Shown: positions 34,553 through 44,529, counted from the first letter of the stretch. The stretch is DNA of 64,000 nucleotides from Lachnospiraceae bacterium (GCA_022652545.1 JALCRM010000001.1:1-64000); one strand, 5' to 3'. Translations and numbers: made by a program. Notes: generated from the letters alone by a model not told the origin.

Positions 34553-37500
34553 ACTCGAGAAAACAAGCGGAGTAGACAGAAAGGACATCATTGCCTTCCT
34601 GAATACGCAGGGGATCGAAGCTAAAACGGCAAGCAACAGCATCGATGAAGATGCCGTTGCCCTGGTGACGAAGCATTTTGCCAAAGCGTCCCCGGCGTCC
34701 GCAAAGCCGGCACCCCGAACCGCACCGGTGCCCGCAGGAACGGTAAAGAAAGCCGCGCCTGCGTCCGGTACAGCGGCCGGTAATGTAAAGACTCCGCAGG
34801 CGGCAGCCCCGGCAACCGGGACGGAAGCTCCTGCGGCAAAACCGTCAGTACCCTCCGACAATACAGCAGCGCCTGCGTCCGGTACAGCGGCCGGTGTCCA
34901 GGCAGTAGCCAAAAAGAAAAAGCGCATCATTATCGTGACGGCCGGCAACGCCGGGAATCACGGCACGCAGCAGGCACATCGTCCGGCAGGCGGTTACACG
35001 TCGCCGGCTGCCCGCTCCGGCGGACAGGAAAGCTACGGCAGGAACCAGCGCACCGGCAGCGATCGCGGGACTTTCAGTACGCAGGTCCACCGTATCATCA
35101 AACCGAAGACAGCGCCCTCCCAGATGGAGGTCGATTTCCATAAGCCTACCGAGGCTGACCGCAATGCAGAGGCAAAGCGTATCCAGGAAGCGGAAGCCAG
35201 GGAAAAACAGGAAGAGACTGCAAAAACCGTATCGCAGGCGGCGCAGCCTTCCATGACGGAGGCTCCTGCAGCGGAAGTGAAAAAAGCCGTTGAGACGCCG
35301 GCCGCAAAGGCTCCGGTATCCGGAGCGGCGGAGGCATCGGCAGCAAAGACCGCAGAGACTCCTGCAGCCGGGAAAGCGGAAATGCCGGCAGCAAAGGCTC
35401 CGGCATCAGGGGCGGCGGAAACACCGGCTGCAAAGGAACCGGCCGCAAAGGCACCGGCAGCTGCGAAAACGGCGGAAACCGCCGCGGAAAAAACAGCGGC
35501 AGCTCCTGTCGAAAAAACGGCAGCGGCCGATACCGCTGCAGCAAAAACCGAAGTTTCCTCAGCCAAAGCACCGGCTGCCGGGACGCAGTCGGCTGCTCCT
35601 GCGGGCAATACAGCCGCAAAGGAAGGACCCAGAGAAGGGTCTTCCGAAGCAGCCGGGACAGCATCTGCGGGCCATCAGAGCGAAGGCAGCCTGACGCAGG
35701 GCACTTCGGGCAGACGGATCTATACGAATACAAGACCTTCCGCCGACCGTGGCTACGGCAATCGCAGCAGCCAGGGCAGCGGAAACGGCAGCAGTTACGG
35801 CAACAGGAACGGCAGCAGTTACGGCCAGGGCGGCGGGAGCAGCTACGGCAATCGCAGCGGGAGCAGCTACGGCCAGGGCAGCGGGAACGGGAGCAGCTAC
35901 GGCCAGGGCAGCGGGAACGGGAGCAGCTATGGCAACCGCGGCGGGAGCAGCTACGGCAACCGCAGCGGCAGCAGCTACGGCCAGGGCGGCGGCAGCAGTT
36001 ACGGCAACCGCGGCGGGAGCAGCTACGGCCAGGGCGGCGGCAGCAGTTACGGCAACCGCGGCGGGAGCAGCTACGGTCAGGGCGGCGGGAGCAGCTACGG
36101 CAACCGCGGCGGCAGCAGTTATGGCCAGGGCGGCGGAAGCAGCTACGGCAATCGCGGCGGCAGCAGTTACGGCAACCGCGGCGGGAGCAGCTACGGCCAG
36201 GGCGGCGGAAGCAGCTACGGCAACCGCGGCGGAAGCAGCTACGGCCAGGGAAGACCCGGACAGGGAGGCTATGGCAACAGGCGTCCCGCAGGACCCGGCA
36301 GGGGACCTGCAACGGGCGGCGACACGTTCGTGAAAGATGCGGAGAAGCATCGCGACGAAAGCAAGCGCCGGATCGGGCAGGAGAAGGATCGGCGCAACAG
36401 GAAGGATCTGGCGTATGAGGAGCAGGAGAAAAACCGCCCCGGACGCTTTATCCGCCCCGAAGAAAATCCCGAAGCAAACCAGGAAGAGAAGATCAAGACC
36501 ATCAGCGTGCCTGAAAAGATCACGGTGCACGACCTTGCTGACCGCATGCATATGCAGCCTTCGGAGATCATCAAGAAGCTCTTCCTTGAGAAGAACCAGA
36601 TCCTTACGCCCAACAGCGAACTGACCTACAAGGAAGTCGAAGATATAGCGATCACCTACGATATTCTCTGCGAGAAAGAGGAGAAGGTAGACGTCATCGA
36701 GGAACTCCTGAAGGAGGACGATGACGATGAGAAGGATCTGGTGCGCCGTCCGCCCGTCATCTGCGTTATGGGCCATGTCGACCACGGCAAAACATCCCTC
36801 CTCGACAAGATCCGTTCCACGCACGTGACCGACCGCGAGGCCGGCGGCATTACCCAGGCGATCGGCGCCTACACGGTGAATGTTAAGGGACGTACGATCA
36901 CCTTCCTCGATACGCCCGGCCACGAAGCTTTCACGGCCATGCGTATGCGCGGTGCGAATTCGACGGATATCGCAGTCCTCGTCGTCGCAGCGGATGACGG
37001 TGTCATGCCGCAGACCATCGAGGCAATCAACCACGCCAAGGCGGCAGGCATCGAGATCATTGTGGCAGTGAACAAGATCGATAAGCCGAACGCCAATGTC
37101 GACCTGGTGAAACAGGAACTGACAAAATATGAGCTCGTCTCCACTGACTGGGGCGGAACCACGGAGTTCGTGCCTGTTTCGGCAAAGACGGGACAGGGCA
37201 TCGACGATCTGCTGGAGACGATCCTGCTGACGGCGGATATCCTGGAACTTAAAGCGAATCCGAACCGTCTCGCGAGAGGACTTGTACTCGAGGCAAAACT
37301 GGACAAGGGCCGCGGACCTGTTGCGAATATCCTGATCCAGAAGGGCACGATCCACATCGGCGACTTCATCTCCGCCGGCGCCAGCTACGGCAAAGTCCGT
37401 GCGCTGATCGACGACAAGGGAGAGATGGTCAGGGAGGCCGGTCCTTCGATGCCTGTCGAAGTGCTCGGCATGAACGATGTGCCGATGGCGGGCGAGGTGC

Positions 37501-38249
37501 TCGTGGCGCACGACAGCGACAAGAGCGCGCGCAGCTACGTGGAGACTTTCCGCACGCAGCACAAGGAAGACCTGCTTGAAGAGACCAGGATGAGAATGAG
37601 CCTGGACGATCTCTTCAGCCAGATGAAGGAAGGCAAACTCAAGGAATTCGACGTGATCATCAAGGCCGATGTGCAGGGCTCGGCAGAGGCGCTGAAACAG
37701 AGCCTTGTCAAGCTCTCCAACGAGGAGATCGTCGTGAAGTGCATCCACAGCGGCGTAGGCGCCATCAGCGAGTCCGATGTTTCGCTCGCTTCCGCCTCCA
37801 ATGCCGTCATCATCGGTTTCAACGTACGGCCTGATCCCGCAGCCAAAGCAATGGCTGATACCGAGGGCGTCGACGTACGGCTGTACAAGGTCATTTACGA
37901 AGCGATCGACGCAGTCTCCGCCGCACTCAAGGGCATGGAGGCACCGGTCTACGAGGAGCAGGTCATCGGCCACGCGGAAGTGCGCCAGCTGTTCCACGCT
38001 TCCCAGGTCGGCAACATTGCAGGCTCTTCCGTGACCGACGGCGTGATCCGCCGCGGCTGCAAGGTCCGCATCACACGCGGCGGCGACCAGATCTTCGAAG
38101 GGAGCCTCGCGTCCCTCAAGCGTTTCAAGGACGATGCGAAGGAAGTCAAGGAAGGCTTTGAATGCGGTCTCGTATTCGACGGCTTTGACGCCATACAGCC
38201 CGGCGATATCGTAGAGGCGTATGACATGGTGCAGGTCCCGAAGAAGTAA
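34530..38249 (+). CDS. infB: Translation initiation factor IF-2 with a very long low-complexity N-terminus
   Basis: 1239 residues, compared with 700-900 in most bacteria. IF2_N helix bundle at 1-52, an Ala/Pro/Lys/Glu-rich stretch to about 400, nineteen SYG repeats at about 420-575, a second IF2_N domain near 660-710, then the GTPase with G1 GHVDHGKT (748-755), DTPGHEAF and N848 in VNKIDKP, followed by domains II-IV ending near the C-terminus. It places initiator tRNA and joins ribosomal subunits. The enzymatic half looks intact. The repeat domain is discussed as a finding. Confidence 0.97.
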   Translation: MSKIRISELEKTSGVDRKDIIAFLNTQGIEAKTASNSIDEDAVALVTKHFAKASPASAKPAPRTAPVPAGTVKKAAPASGTAAGNVKTPQAAAPATGTEAPAAKPSVPSDNTAAPASGTAAGVQAVAKKKKRIIIVTAGNAGNHGTQQAHRPAGGYTSPAARSGGQESYGRNQRTGSDRGTFSTQVHRIIKPKTAPSQMEVDFHKPTEADRNAEAKRIQEAEAREKQEETAKTVSQAAQPSMTEAPAAEVKKAVETPAAKAPVSGAAEASAAKTAETPAAGKAEMPAAKAPASGAAETPAAKEPAAKAPAAAKTAETAAEKTAAAPVEKTAAADTAAAKTEVSSAKAPAAGTQSAAPAGNTAAKEGPREGSSEAAGTASAGHQSEGSLTQGTSGRRIYTNTRPSADRGYGNRSSQGSGNGSSYGNRNGSSYGQGGGSSYGNRSGSSYGQGSGNGSSYGQGSGNGSSYGNRGGSSYGNRSGSSYGQGGGSSYGNRGGSSYGQGGGSSYGNRGGSSYGQGGGSSYGNRGGSSYGQGGGSSYGNRGGSSYGNRGGSSYGQGGGSSYGNRGGSSYGQGRPGQGGYGNRRPAGPGRGPATGGDTFVKDAEKHRDESKRRIGQEKDRRNRKDLAYEEQEKNRPGRFIRPEENPEANQEEKIKTISVPEKITVHDLADRMHMQPSEIIKKLFLEKNQILTPNSELTYKEVEDIAITYDILCEKEEKVDVIEELLKEDDDDEKDLVRRPPVICVMGHVDHGKTSLLDKIRSTHVTDREAGGITQAIGAYTVNVKGRTITFLDTPGHEAFTAMRMRGANSTDIAVLVVAADDGVMPQTIEAINHAKAAGIEIIVAVNKIDKPNANVDLVKQELTKYELVSTDWGGTTEFVPVSAKTGQGIDDLLETILLTADILELKANPNRLARGLVLEAKLDKGRGPVANILIQKGTIHIGDFISAGASYGKVRALIDDKGEMVREAGPSMPVEVLGMNDVPMAGEVLVAHDSDKSARSYVETFRTQHKEDLLEETRMRMSLDDLFSQMKEGKLKEFDVIIKADVQGSAEALKQSLVKLSNEEIVVKCIHSGVGAISESDVSLASASNAVIIGFNVRPDPAAKAMADTEGVDVRLYKVIYEAIDAVSAALKGMEAPVYEEQVIGHAEVRQLFHASQVGNIAGSSVTDGVIRRGCKVRITRGGDQIFEGSLASLKRFKDDAKEVKEGFECGLVFDGFDAIQPGDIVEAYDMVQVPKK
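35787..36255 (+). repeat. Nineteen SSYG repeats inside infB
   Basis: Units of eight to ten codons alternate between SSYGN(R)GG-type and SSYGQGGG-type. At DNA level the unit is about 24 bases and two synonymous variants of the SSY codons are interleaved, a pattern expected from expansion by recombination. Protein composition is Gly/Ser/Tyr/Gln/Asn/Arg. Confidence 0.92.
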
Positions 38250-38280
38250 CGGACGGATCCGGCACAGACAAAGGATAAAC

Positions 38281-38715
38281 ATGAAAAAAGACAGTATTAA
38301 AAACAGGCGGATCAACGACGAGGTGATGCGTTCCCTCTCGGATATTATCCGCAATGAGATGAAAGATCCCCGTGTCAGTCCCTTCACCAGTATTCTGCAG
38401 GTCGAAGTCGCTCCTGACCTCAAGACCTGCAAGGTCTGGTTCACGGTCCTCGGCAGCCCCGAAGACGGCAAACGGACGCTCGAAGGCCTGCGCAGTGCGC
38501 ACGGCTTTATCCGCAGCGCCCTAGCGCGCGATGTCAATCTGCGCAATACGCCGGAGCTGACGTTCCTGCTTGACGATTCGATCGCATACGGCGTCGAGAT
38601 GTCGAAGAAGATCGACGAAGTCATTGCGGCCGACCGCGAAGCGGAAGCGGCCAGAGGAGAAGAAGAGACCGGAGAAGAGGCCGGAGAAGAGACCAGAGGA
38701 GAAGATACAAATTGA
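38281..38715 (+). CDS. rbfA: Ribosome-binding factor A
   Basis: 144 residues from the ATG seven bases after AAAGGA. KH-type fold with INDEVMRSLSDIIRNEMKDPRVSPFTSILQVEVAPDLKTCKVWF. Assists late 16S rRNA maturation. A Glu/Arg-rich tail (EAARGEEETGEEAGEET) extends the C-terminus. The stop overlaps the next start. Confidence 0.95.
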   Translation: MKKDSIKNRRINDEVMRSLSDIIRNEMKDPRVSPFTSILQVEVAPDLKTCKVWFTVLGSPEDGKRTLEGLRSAHGFIRSALARDVNLRNTPELTFLLDDSIAYGVEMSKKIDEVIAADREAEAARGEEETGEEAGEETRGEDTN

Positions 38716-39692
38716 AGATTTATGATGAAGTAAAGAATGCCGCTTCGATCGCGGTCTCGGGGCATGTCAATCCCGACGGCGATGCGGCGGGTGCCACCGC
38801 AGCCATGTACCTTTTCCTGAAAAAGGCCGTGCCCGGAGCAAAGATCGTCGCCTTCTGCGGCGAGATGGGCGACACGCTGCGGGAGAACCTGCCTGCTGCG
38901 GAGGAGTTCTGTTTTGACGGCATTACGGACGTGGAAAAGTTTGACGTCTTTATCTGTCTGGATACCGCGGACGACCGTCTCGGCGCCGCACAGAAATATT
39001 TTCACACGGCGCGCAAAACCGTCAACATCGACCATCACAGGACCAACACCGGCTGCGGCGACGTCAATTACATCGTTCCCACGGCCAGCAGCACCTGTGA
39101 GCTTGTTTACAACGTGATCGACGACAGCCTCATCGACGAGCCGATCGCGCGGGCACTGTACATCGGCATCATTACGGATACCGGTGTTTTCAAGTACTCG
39201 AACACTTCGCCCCGCACGATGGAGATCGCCGGCTGCCTCATGAGCCATGGCGTCGACACATCGACGCTGATCGACGATGTTTTTTACCGCAAGAGCTATC
39301 TCGAGAACCAGATCCTTGGCCGTGCGCTGCTTGAAAGCGTGCTTTTCAGGGACGGGACCTGCATCTTCAGCGTCCTGAACCGCCAGACGATGGACTTTTA
39401 CGGCGTCGGGCCCAAGAATATGGAAGGGATCGTCAGCCAGCTGATGCTGACGGAGGGCGTGAAGTGCGCCATTTTCATGTATGAGACCGAGCCGCTCACT
39501 TACAAGGTGAGCATGCGCTCGAACGGCGAGATCAACGTCGCGGACATCGCGGCCTTCTACGGCGGCGGCGGCCACTCGCGCGCGGCCGGCTGCACGGTGA
39601 ATGCAACGTACCGCGATATCATCAACAACATTTCCGACAGCATCGACATCCAGATGAGGCGCTCGGGCGAAACAGCAGGCGCGCGGAGCTGA
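38712..39692 (+). CDS. nrnA: DHH/DHHA1 phosphoesterase, NrnA-type oligoribonuclease/pAp phosphatase
   Basis: 326 residues from a TTG overlapping the rbfA stop by four bases. DHH domain motifs: HVNPDGDAAG, CLDTADDR, NIDHHRTN; the C-terminal DHHA1 domain ends in GGGGHSRAAGCTV. NrnA proteins degrade nanoRNA and 3'-phosphoadenosine 5'-phosphate. Its place between rbfA and truB is conserved. Confidence 0.93.
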   Translation: MKIYDEVKNAASIAVSGHVNPDGDAAGATAAMYLFLKKAVPGAKIVAFCGEMGDTLRENLPAAEEFCFDGITDVEKFDVFICLDTADDRLGAAQKYFHTARKTVNIDHHRTNTGCGDVNYIVPTASSTCELVYNVIDDSLIDEPIARALYIGIITDTGVFKYSNTSPRTMEIAGCLMSHGVDTSTLIDDVFYRKSYLENQILGRALLESVLFRDGTCIFSVLNRQTMDFYGVGPKNMEGIVSQLMLTEGVKCAIFMYETEPLTYKVSMRSNGEINVADIAAFYGGGGHSRAAGCTVNATYRDIINNISDSIDIQMRRSGETAGARS

Positions 39693-39694
39693 CG

Positions 39695-40741
39695 ATGCTG
39701 AACGGGATCCTGAATGTCCGCAAGGAAGCAGGCTGGACATCGAACGACGCCGTTGCAAAGCTGCGCGGCGTTCTGCATACGAAAAAGGCAGGGCACACAG
39801 GCACACTCGATCCCGATGCGGAGGGAGTGCTGCCTGTGTGTTTTGGCAGTGCAACGAAGCTCGTCGGCATGCTCACCGACTGCGACAAGGAATACGTCGC
39901 GGTCTGCAGGCTCGGCGTACGCACTGACACCCAGGATCTGTCCGAAGGCTCCGCCGTTCTCGGAGCGCTTTCCGATGAACAGGTGGAGGCGGTGCTTTCG
40001 GGCGTGCCGGGCAAAACACCGGAAGAGGTGATCCGTGCGGCCGCTGCCGGTTTTGTCGGGGAGCAGCTGCAGGTCCCGCCCATGTATTCCGCCAAGAAGG
40101 TGGCCGGGCACAAGCTCTATGAGTATGCGCGGGCAGGGAAGACCGTGGAGCGGAAGGGCGTGCCGGTCAGCATCCGGGAACTTGAGATCCTCGGGATCGA
40201 ACTGCCGCGCGTGCGCATGCGCATCCGCTGCTCAAAGGGCACCTATATCCGGACCCTCGTCAGCGACATCGGGGACAGTCTCGGCACGGGCGCCGCGATG
40301 GAGTCGCTCCTGCGCACGCGCGTCGGGGAATTTGCCCTTGACGGCGCACTGCGCATCGGAGAGATCGAAGCCATGGCAGAAGACGGTACCATTGCCTCGC
40401 ATATTGTGCCGGTGGAAGCGTGTTTTGCCTCCTGTCCCGCCGTCCGCACCCGCGCGGGTGCAGACCGTTTCCTGTACAACGGGAACGTGCTGCACGCACA
40501 GGACCTGGAAGAAGGCGGGGAGGAGAGCTGCTGCGGCAGCGGTCTTCCGGCGGGGCGCGTGCGGGTATATGACTCCGAAGGCAGGTTCTGCGCAGTCTAT
40601 CAGGCGGAAGCGGCGATCGCGGCCGGCGCGAAGGCCGATGCAAAGAATGACGGAGAGGCCGGTCCGGAGAGCGCTTCGGGAACCGGGGCGGAAGCGGCAC
40701 CCCTTACGCTGAGAGCGGAGAAGATGTTTTTACAGAACTGA
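39695..40741 (+). CDS. truB: tRNA pseudouridine(55) synthase TruB
   Basis: 348 residues. Catalytic Asp in HTGTLDPDAEGVLP, then KEYVAVCRLGVRTDTQD and RCSKGTYIRTLVSDIGDSLG. Longer than usual by about 40 residues because of an Ala/Gly/Glu-rich segment near 290-335. Modifies U55 of tRNAs. Follows nrnA by two bases. Confidence 0.95.
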   Translation: MLNGILNVRKEAGWTSNDAVAKLRGVLHTKKAGHTGTLDPDAEGVLPVCFGSATKLVGMLTDCDKEYVAVCRLGVRTDTQDLSEGSAVLGALSDEQVEAVLSGVPGKTPEEVIRAAAAGFVGEQLQVPPMYSAKKVAGHKLYEYARAGKTVERKGVPVSIRELEILGIELPRVRMRIRCSKGTYIRTLVSDIGDSLGTGAAMESLLRTRVGEFALDGALRIGEIEAMAEDGTIASHIVPVEACFASCPAVRTRAGADRFLYNGNVLHAQDLEEGGEESCCGSGLPAGRVRVYDSEGRFCAVYQAEAAIAAGAKADAKNDGEAGPESASGTGAEAAPLTLRAEKMFLQN

Positions 40742-40784
40742 TCGGAACTGCGCACCGAAGACGGCGCGCAAGAAAGCGGTCCAG

Positions 40785-41873
40785 ATGTCCATGCAGATCA
40801 TATCCGGTACAACAAGGTTCCGCATCCCGGGGGCAACAGCCGTCGCGATCGGAAAATTCGACGGCGTGCACCTCGGCCACCGCAGGCTCCTTGACGCCCT
40901 GCTGCGGCAGAAGGAGCAGGGACTTTCGCCGACCGTCTTCACCTTCGATCCTTCTCCGGCCGTGCTGTTTGGAAAGCCCGGCAGCCCGGACGCACAGGAG
41001 CTTACGACGCGGGAGGAGAAGCGCATGATCTTTGCCCGCATGGGCGTCGAGACCCTTGTGGAATATCCGCTGGACATGGTGACTGCCTCGATCCTTCCGG
41101 AAGAGTTCATCTGGCGCATCCTCGTCGAACAGATGCATGCAAAATATATCGCGGCGGGGGAAGACCTTTCCTTCGGCTCCGGCGGCACGGGGGATTTCAG
41201 GCTGCTGGACGCCCTCGCACCGTGTTTTGAATACCGTACCGAGGTGATCGACAAGGTGCGCAGGAACGGGACGGTCATCAGTTCGACCGCCGTCCGCGAG
41301 CTTGTTGCGAAGGGCTGCATGGAAGAGGCCGCGGACCTCCTCGGCGGGCCGTATTCCGTGCTCGGCGAGATCGTGCACGGACAGAAGATCGGGCGCACGA
41401 TCGGCTTCCCGACCCTGAACATCGTCCCCACGCGGAATAAGCTGCTGCCGCCCTACGGCGTCTATTTTTCGGAGGTGCGCTTCGTCGGGGACGGGGAAGA
41501 AAGCGGGGACGGGAACGAAGGCAGGATACACGCGCAGCCGAAGATCTACCGCGCTGTCACGAACATCGGCGTGCGGCCGACCGTGACACAGCATACGGCG
41601 ACGGAAGAGACCGCGCGGAATGAGGCTCAGGAAACCGCCAGGTATGATTCGCAGGAAGCGGCGCAGCAAAGCGCGCAGGGCTCCTGCACGGTGGTGACGG
41701 TCGAGACCTACCTGTATGACTTCGAAGAAGACGCATACGGCAGGACAGCGGTCTGCTCGCTTCTTAAGTACGTGCGTCCGGAGAGGCGTTTTGACTCGCT
41801 CGATGCGCTGAAGGCGCAGCTCGCGCTGGACATCGCGGCAGGCCGCGAATACAACCCGCAGCGCGAAAAATGA
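40785..41873 (+). CDS. ribF: Bifunctional riboflavin kinase / FAD synthetase
   Basis: 362 residues. FAD synthetase (nucleotidyltransferase) domain first (IGKFDGVHLGHRRLL, TFDPSPAVLFG) and riboflavin kinase domain second (GRTIGFPTLNIVP, YGVYFSEVRF, NIGVRPT, VETYLYDFEEDAYGR). An insertion of ~35 Ala/Glu/Gln-rich residues sits inside the kinase domain (about 265-305). It makes FMN and FAD. The ATG at 40791 is an alternative start two codons in. Confidence 0.95.
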   Translation: MSMQIISGTTRFRIPGATAVAIGKFDGVHLGHRRLLDALLRQKEQGLSPTVFTFDPSPAVLFGKPGSPDAQELTTREEKRMIFARMGVETLVEYPLDMVTASILPEEFIWRILVEQMHAKYIAAGEDLSFGSGGTGDFRLLDALAPCFEYRTEVIDKVRRNGTVISSTAVRELVAKGCMEEAADLLGGPYSVLGEIVHGQKIGRTIGFPTLNIVPTRNKLLPPYGVYFSEVRFVGDGEESGDGNEGRIHAQPKIYRAVTNIGVRPTVTQHTATEETARNEAQETARYDSQEAAQQSAQGSCTVVTVETYLYDFEEDAYGRTAVCSLLKYVRPERRFDSLDALKAQLALDIAAGREYNPQREK

Positions 41874-41877
41874 ATTC

Positions 41878-41906
41878 TTTACATTGGATGTTACGCATGG
41901 TATGAT
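41878..41906 (+). promoter_or_regulatory. Sigma-A promoter for rpsO
   Basis: TTTACA, 17-base spacer, TATGAT, immediately after the ribF stop and about 110 bases before rpsO. Good match to the consensus. Confidence 0.8.
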
Positions 41907-42016
41907 TCAAATGCTGTGTTTTGACAGGTTTTTGTGTCACGACCTCTGCTGCGGATCCGGATGCTCCGACCGTTCCCCGGCAGCAGGCGCATCGCCGAAA
42001 AGGCAAAGGAGAGAAC

Positions 42017-42283
42017 ATGATCTCAAAGGAAAAGAAGACAGAAATCATCAATGGCTTCGGCCGCAAAGAGGGCGACACCGGTTCACCGGAAGTGCAGATC
42101 GTCGTTCTGACCGAACGCATCACCGAACTGACCGAGCACATGAAGAAGAACCCGAAGGATTTCCATTCGAACCGCGGCCTTCTGAAGATGGTCGGTAAGC
42201 GCAGAGGCCTGCTGGATTACCTCAAGAAGAACGATATTGAAAAGTATCGTGCACTGATCGAGAAGCTCGGCATCCGCAAGTAA
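42017..42283 (+). CDS. rpsO: 30S ribosomal protein S15
   Basis: 88 residues, the normal length. Conserved [25 protein letters not shown]-equivalent [22 protein letters not shown] and [10 protein letters not shown]. The start is fixed by AAAGGAGAG before ATG 42017. It has its own promoter and a ~105-base leader, where S15 autoregulation is common, though no structure was identified. Confidence 0.98.
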   Translation: MISKEKKTEIINGFGRKEGDTGSPEVQIVVLTERITELTEHMKKNPKDFHSNRGLLKMVGKRRGLLDYLKKNDIEKYRALIEKLGIRK

Positions 42284-42299
42284 TACACAGAACACTGAG

Positions 42300-42341
42300 A
42301 GACGGCCGTAGACCGGTTTTCCGGGATATGCCGTCTTTTTG
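42300..42341 (+). terminator. Terminator between rpsO and pnp
   Basis: AGACGGC pairs with GCCGTCT around an inner CCGG-TTTT-CCGG stem; a T-run follows. Probably partial, since pnp has no clear promoter of its own after it. Confidence 0.8.
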
Positions 42342-42425
42342 TTTAAGGGACAGAGTTTTATGGACAAAGGCACCGGGTACCGGCGCCCTGACGCAGACGA
42401 GACGAAGAAGGAGAGAAAAGAAGAC

Positions 42426-44519
42426 ATGTACAAAACGTATGCAATGGAACTTGCAGGCCGTACGCTGTCCGTAGACATCGGCAGAGTCGGGAAACAGGCC
42501 AACGGCTGTGCATTCATGCACTATGGCGAAACGACGGTGCTCTGCACCGCGACGGAGTCCGCCGCTCCCCGTGAGGGCGTGGATTTCTTCCCGCTGAGCG
42601 TGGAATATTCCGAAAAAGCTTATTCGATCGGGAAGTTCCCGGGCGGATTCAATAAGAGAGAAGGCAGACCCTCCGAAAACGCGATCCTGACGAGCCGCGT
42701 CATCGACCGTCCCATGCGTCCCCTGTTCCCTAAGGACATGCGCAATGACGTCACCCTCGAGTGCCTTGTCATGAGCGTGGATCCCGAGTGCAAGCCGGAG
42801 CTTGTCGCCATGATCGGCGCAGCTCTTGCCACCTCCATTTCCGACATCCCGTTTGCCGGTCCCTGCGCGACCACACAGGTCGGCCTCGTGGACGGCAAGC
42901 CCGTCATCAATCCCGGCCAGAAGGACTGGGACACCGGCGACCTGCGCCTGACGGTGGCTTCCACCGCGGACAAGGTCATCATGATCGAAGCCGGCGCGAA
43001 CGAAGTGCCTGAGCAGGACATGCTCGCCTATATCTACCAGGCGGATGCCGTGAACAAGCAGATCATCGCGTTCATCAACAAGATCGTCGCGGAAGTGGGC
43101 AAGCCGAAACAGGATTACATTTCCGTAGCCGTTCCCGAAGAAGAGTTTGAAGCGATCCGCAAGGTCGTTACGCCGGAAGAGATGGAACAGCTTGTTTTCA
43201 CCGACGACAAGCAGACCCGTGAGCACAACATGGCGGATGTCACCGCGAAGCTGAGAGAGGCTTTTGCGGATAACGAGGCGTATCTTGCCAACCTCGGGGA
43301 CGCCGTTTACCAGTATGAGAAGAAGACCATCCGCAAGATGATCCTCAAGGACCACAAGCGCCCCGACGGACGTGAGCTTACCCAGATCCGTCCGCTGGCT
43401 GCGGAAGCCGATATCATCCCCAGAGTCCACGGCAGTGCGATGTTCACCCGCGGACAGACCCAGATCTGTGACGTTGTCACGCTGGCTCCTCTGAGCGAGG
43501 CCCAGAAGGTGGAGGGACTCGATCCCAACATCACCGAGAAGAGATACATCCATCAGTACAATTTCCCCGCGTATTCCGTCGGCGAAACCAAGGTCTCCAG
43601 AGGACCCGGACGCCGCGAGATCGGACACGGCGCACTTGCTGAAAGAGCCCTGATCCCCGTGCTGCCTTCGATCGAGGAATTCCCGTATTCCATCCGTGCG
43701 GTATCCGAGACCTTCGAGTCCAACGGATCCACTTCGATGGGTTCCACCTGCGCATCCTGCATGGCCCTGATGGCAGCAGGCGTGCCGATCAAGAAACAGG
43801 TGGCCGGCATCAGCTGCGGCCTTGTCACGGGCGACACCGACGATGATTTCGTTCTGCTCACCGATATCCAGGGTCTCGAAGACTTCTTCGGCGACATGGA
43901 CTTCAAGGTGACCGGTACGCATGACGGCATCACCGCCATCCAGATGGATATCAAGATCCACGGCCTGACCCGTCCCATCGTCGAAGGCGCGATCCAGAGA
44001 TGCAAGGACGCCCGCGAGTACATCATGCAGAGCGTCATGACCCCCGCCATTGCCGAGCCCCGCAAGGAAGTCGGCAAGTATGCGCCGAAGATCATCTTCA
44101 CGCAGATCGATCCCGAAAAGATCGGCGACGTGGTCGGCAAGCAGGGCAAGGTCATCAACGAGATCATCAAGCGCACCGGCGCCCAGATCGACATCGAGGA
44201 CGACGGCAAGGTCAGCATCTGCGGCAGCGACAAGAACGCGCTTGCAGAGGCCAAGAAGATGGTCGACATCATCGTCACCGACTACGAAGAGGGCCAGATC
44301 CTCGAAGGCACCGTTGTTTCGATCAAGGAATTCGGCGCGTTCGTTGAGTTTGCACCCGGCAAGGAAGGCATGGTCCACATTTCGCGCCTTACGAATCACC
44401 GCGTGGAGCACGTGGAGGATGTCCTTTCCATCGGCCAGCATGTCACGGTGAAGTGCATCGGCAAGGATCGCATGGGCCGCATGAGCTTCTCGATGAAGGA
44501 CGTACAGCAGCATCAGTAA
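42426..44519 (+). CDS. pnp: Polyribonucleotide nucleotidyltransferase (PNPase)
   Basis: 697 residues. Two RNase PH cores (FPGGFNKREGRPSE, SRVIDRPMRPLFP; RGQTQICDVVTLAPL, STSMGSTCASCMALMAAG), a KH domain (GKQGKVINEIIKRTGAQIDIEDDG) and an S1 domain (EGTVVSIKEFGAFVEFAPGKEGMVHIS). It degrades RNA 3' to 5' with phosphate. The ATG at 42426 gives the usual N-terminus; upstream in-frame ATGs at 42339 and 42360 would add residues not seen in the family. Confidence 0.97.
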   Translation: MYKTYAMELAGRTLSVDIGRVGKQANGCAFMHYGETTVLCTATESAAPREGVDFFPLSVEYSEKAYSIGKFPGGFNKREGRPSENAILTSRVIDRPMRPLFPKDMRNDVTLECLVMSVDPECKPELVAMIGAALATSISDIPFAGPCATTQVGLVDGKPVINPGQKDWDTGDLRLTVASTADKVIMIEAGANEVPEQDMLAYIYQADAVNKQIIAFINKIVAEVGKPKQDYISVAVPEEEFEAIRKVVTPEEMEQLVFTDDKQTREHNMADVTAKLREAFADNEAYLANLGDAVYQYEKKTIRKMILKDHKRPDGRELTQIRPLAAEADIIPRVHGSAMFTRGQTQICDVVTLAPLSEAQKVEGLDPNITEKRYIHQYNFPAYSVGETKVSRGPGRREIGHGALAERALIPVLPSIEEFPYSIRAVSETFESNGSTSMGSTCASCMALMAAGVPIKKQVAGISCGLVTGDTDDDFVLLTDIQGLEDFFGDMDFKVTGTHDGITAIQMDIKIHGLTRPIVEGAIQRCKDAREYIMQSVMTPAIAEPRKEVGKYAPKIIFTQIDPEKIGDVVGKQGKVINEIIKRTGAQIDIEDDGKVSICGSDKNALAEAKKMVDIIVTDYEEGQILEGTVVSIKEFGAFVEFAPGKEGMVHISRLTNHRVEHVEDVLSIGQHVTVKCIGKDRMGRMSFSMKDVQQHQ

Positions 44520-44529
44520 GCATCCACAG

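Noticed and set aside
35787-36255. CRISPR-like array
   Set aside because: The ~24-base units are contiguous in-frame codons of infB with no unique spacers.
35559-39854. A 1431-residue open frame on the minus strand across infB, rbfA and nrnA
   Set aside because: It is antisense to well-defined genes, has Ala/Val-rich shadow composition produced by GC-rich codons, and no recognisable domain or ribosome site.
42339-42425. N-terminal extension of PNPase
   Set aside because: The upstream ATGs would add residues absent from the family and overlap the rpsO terminator; ATG 42426 gives the normal N-terminus.
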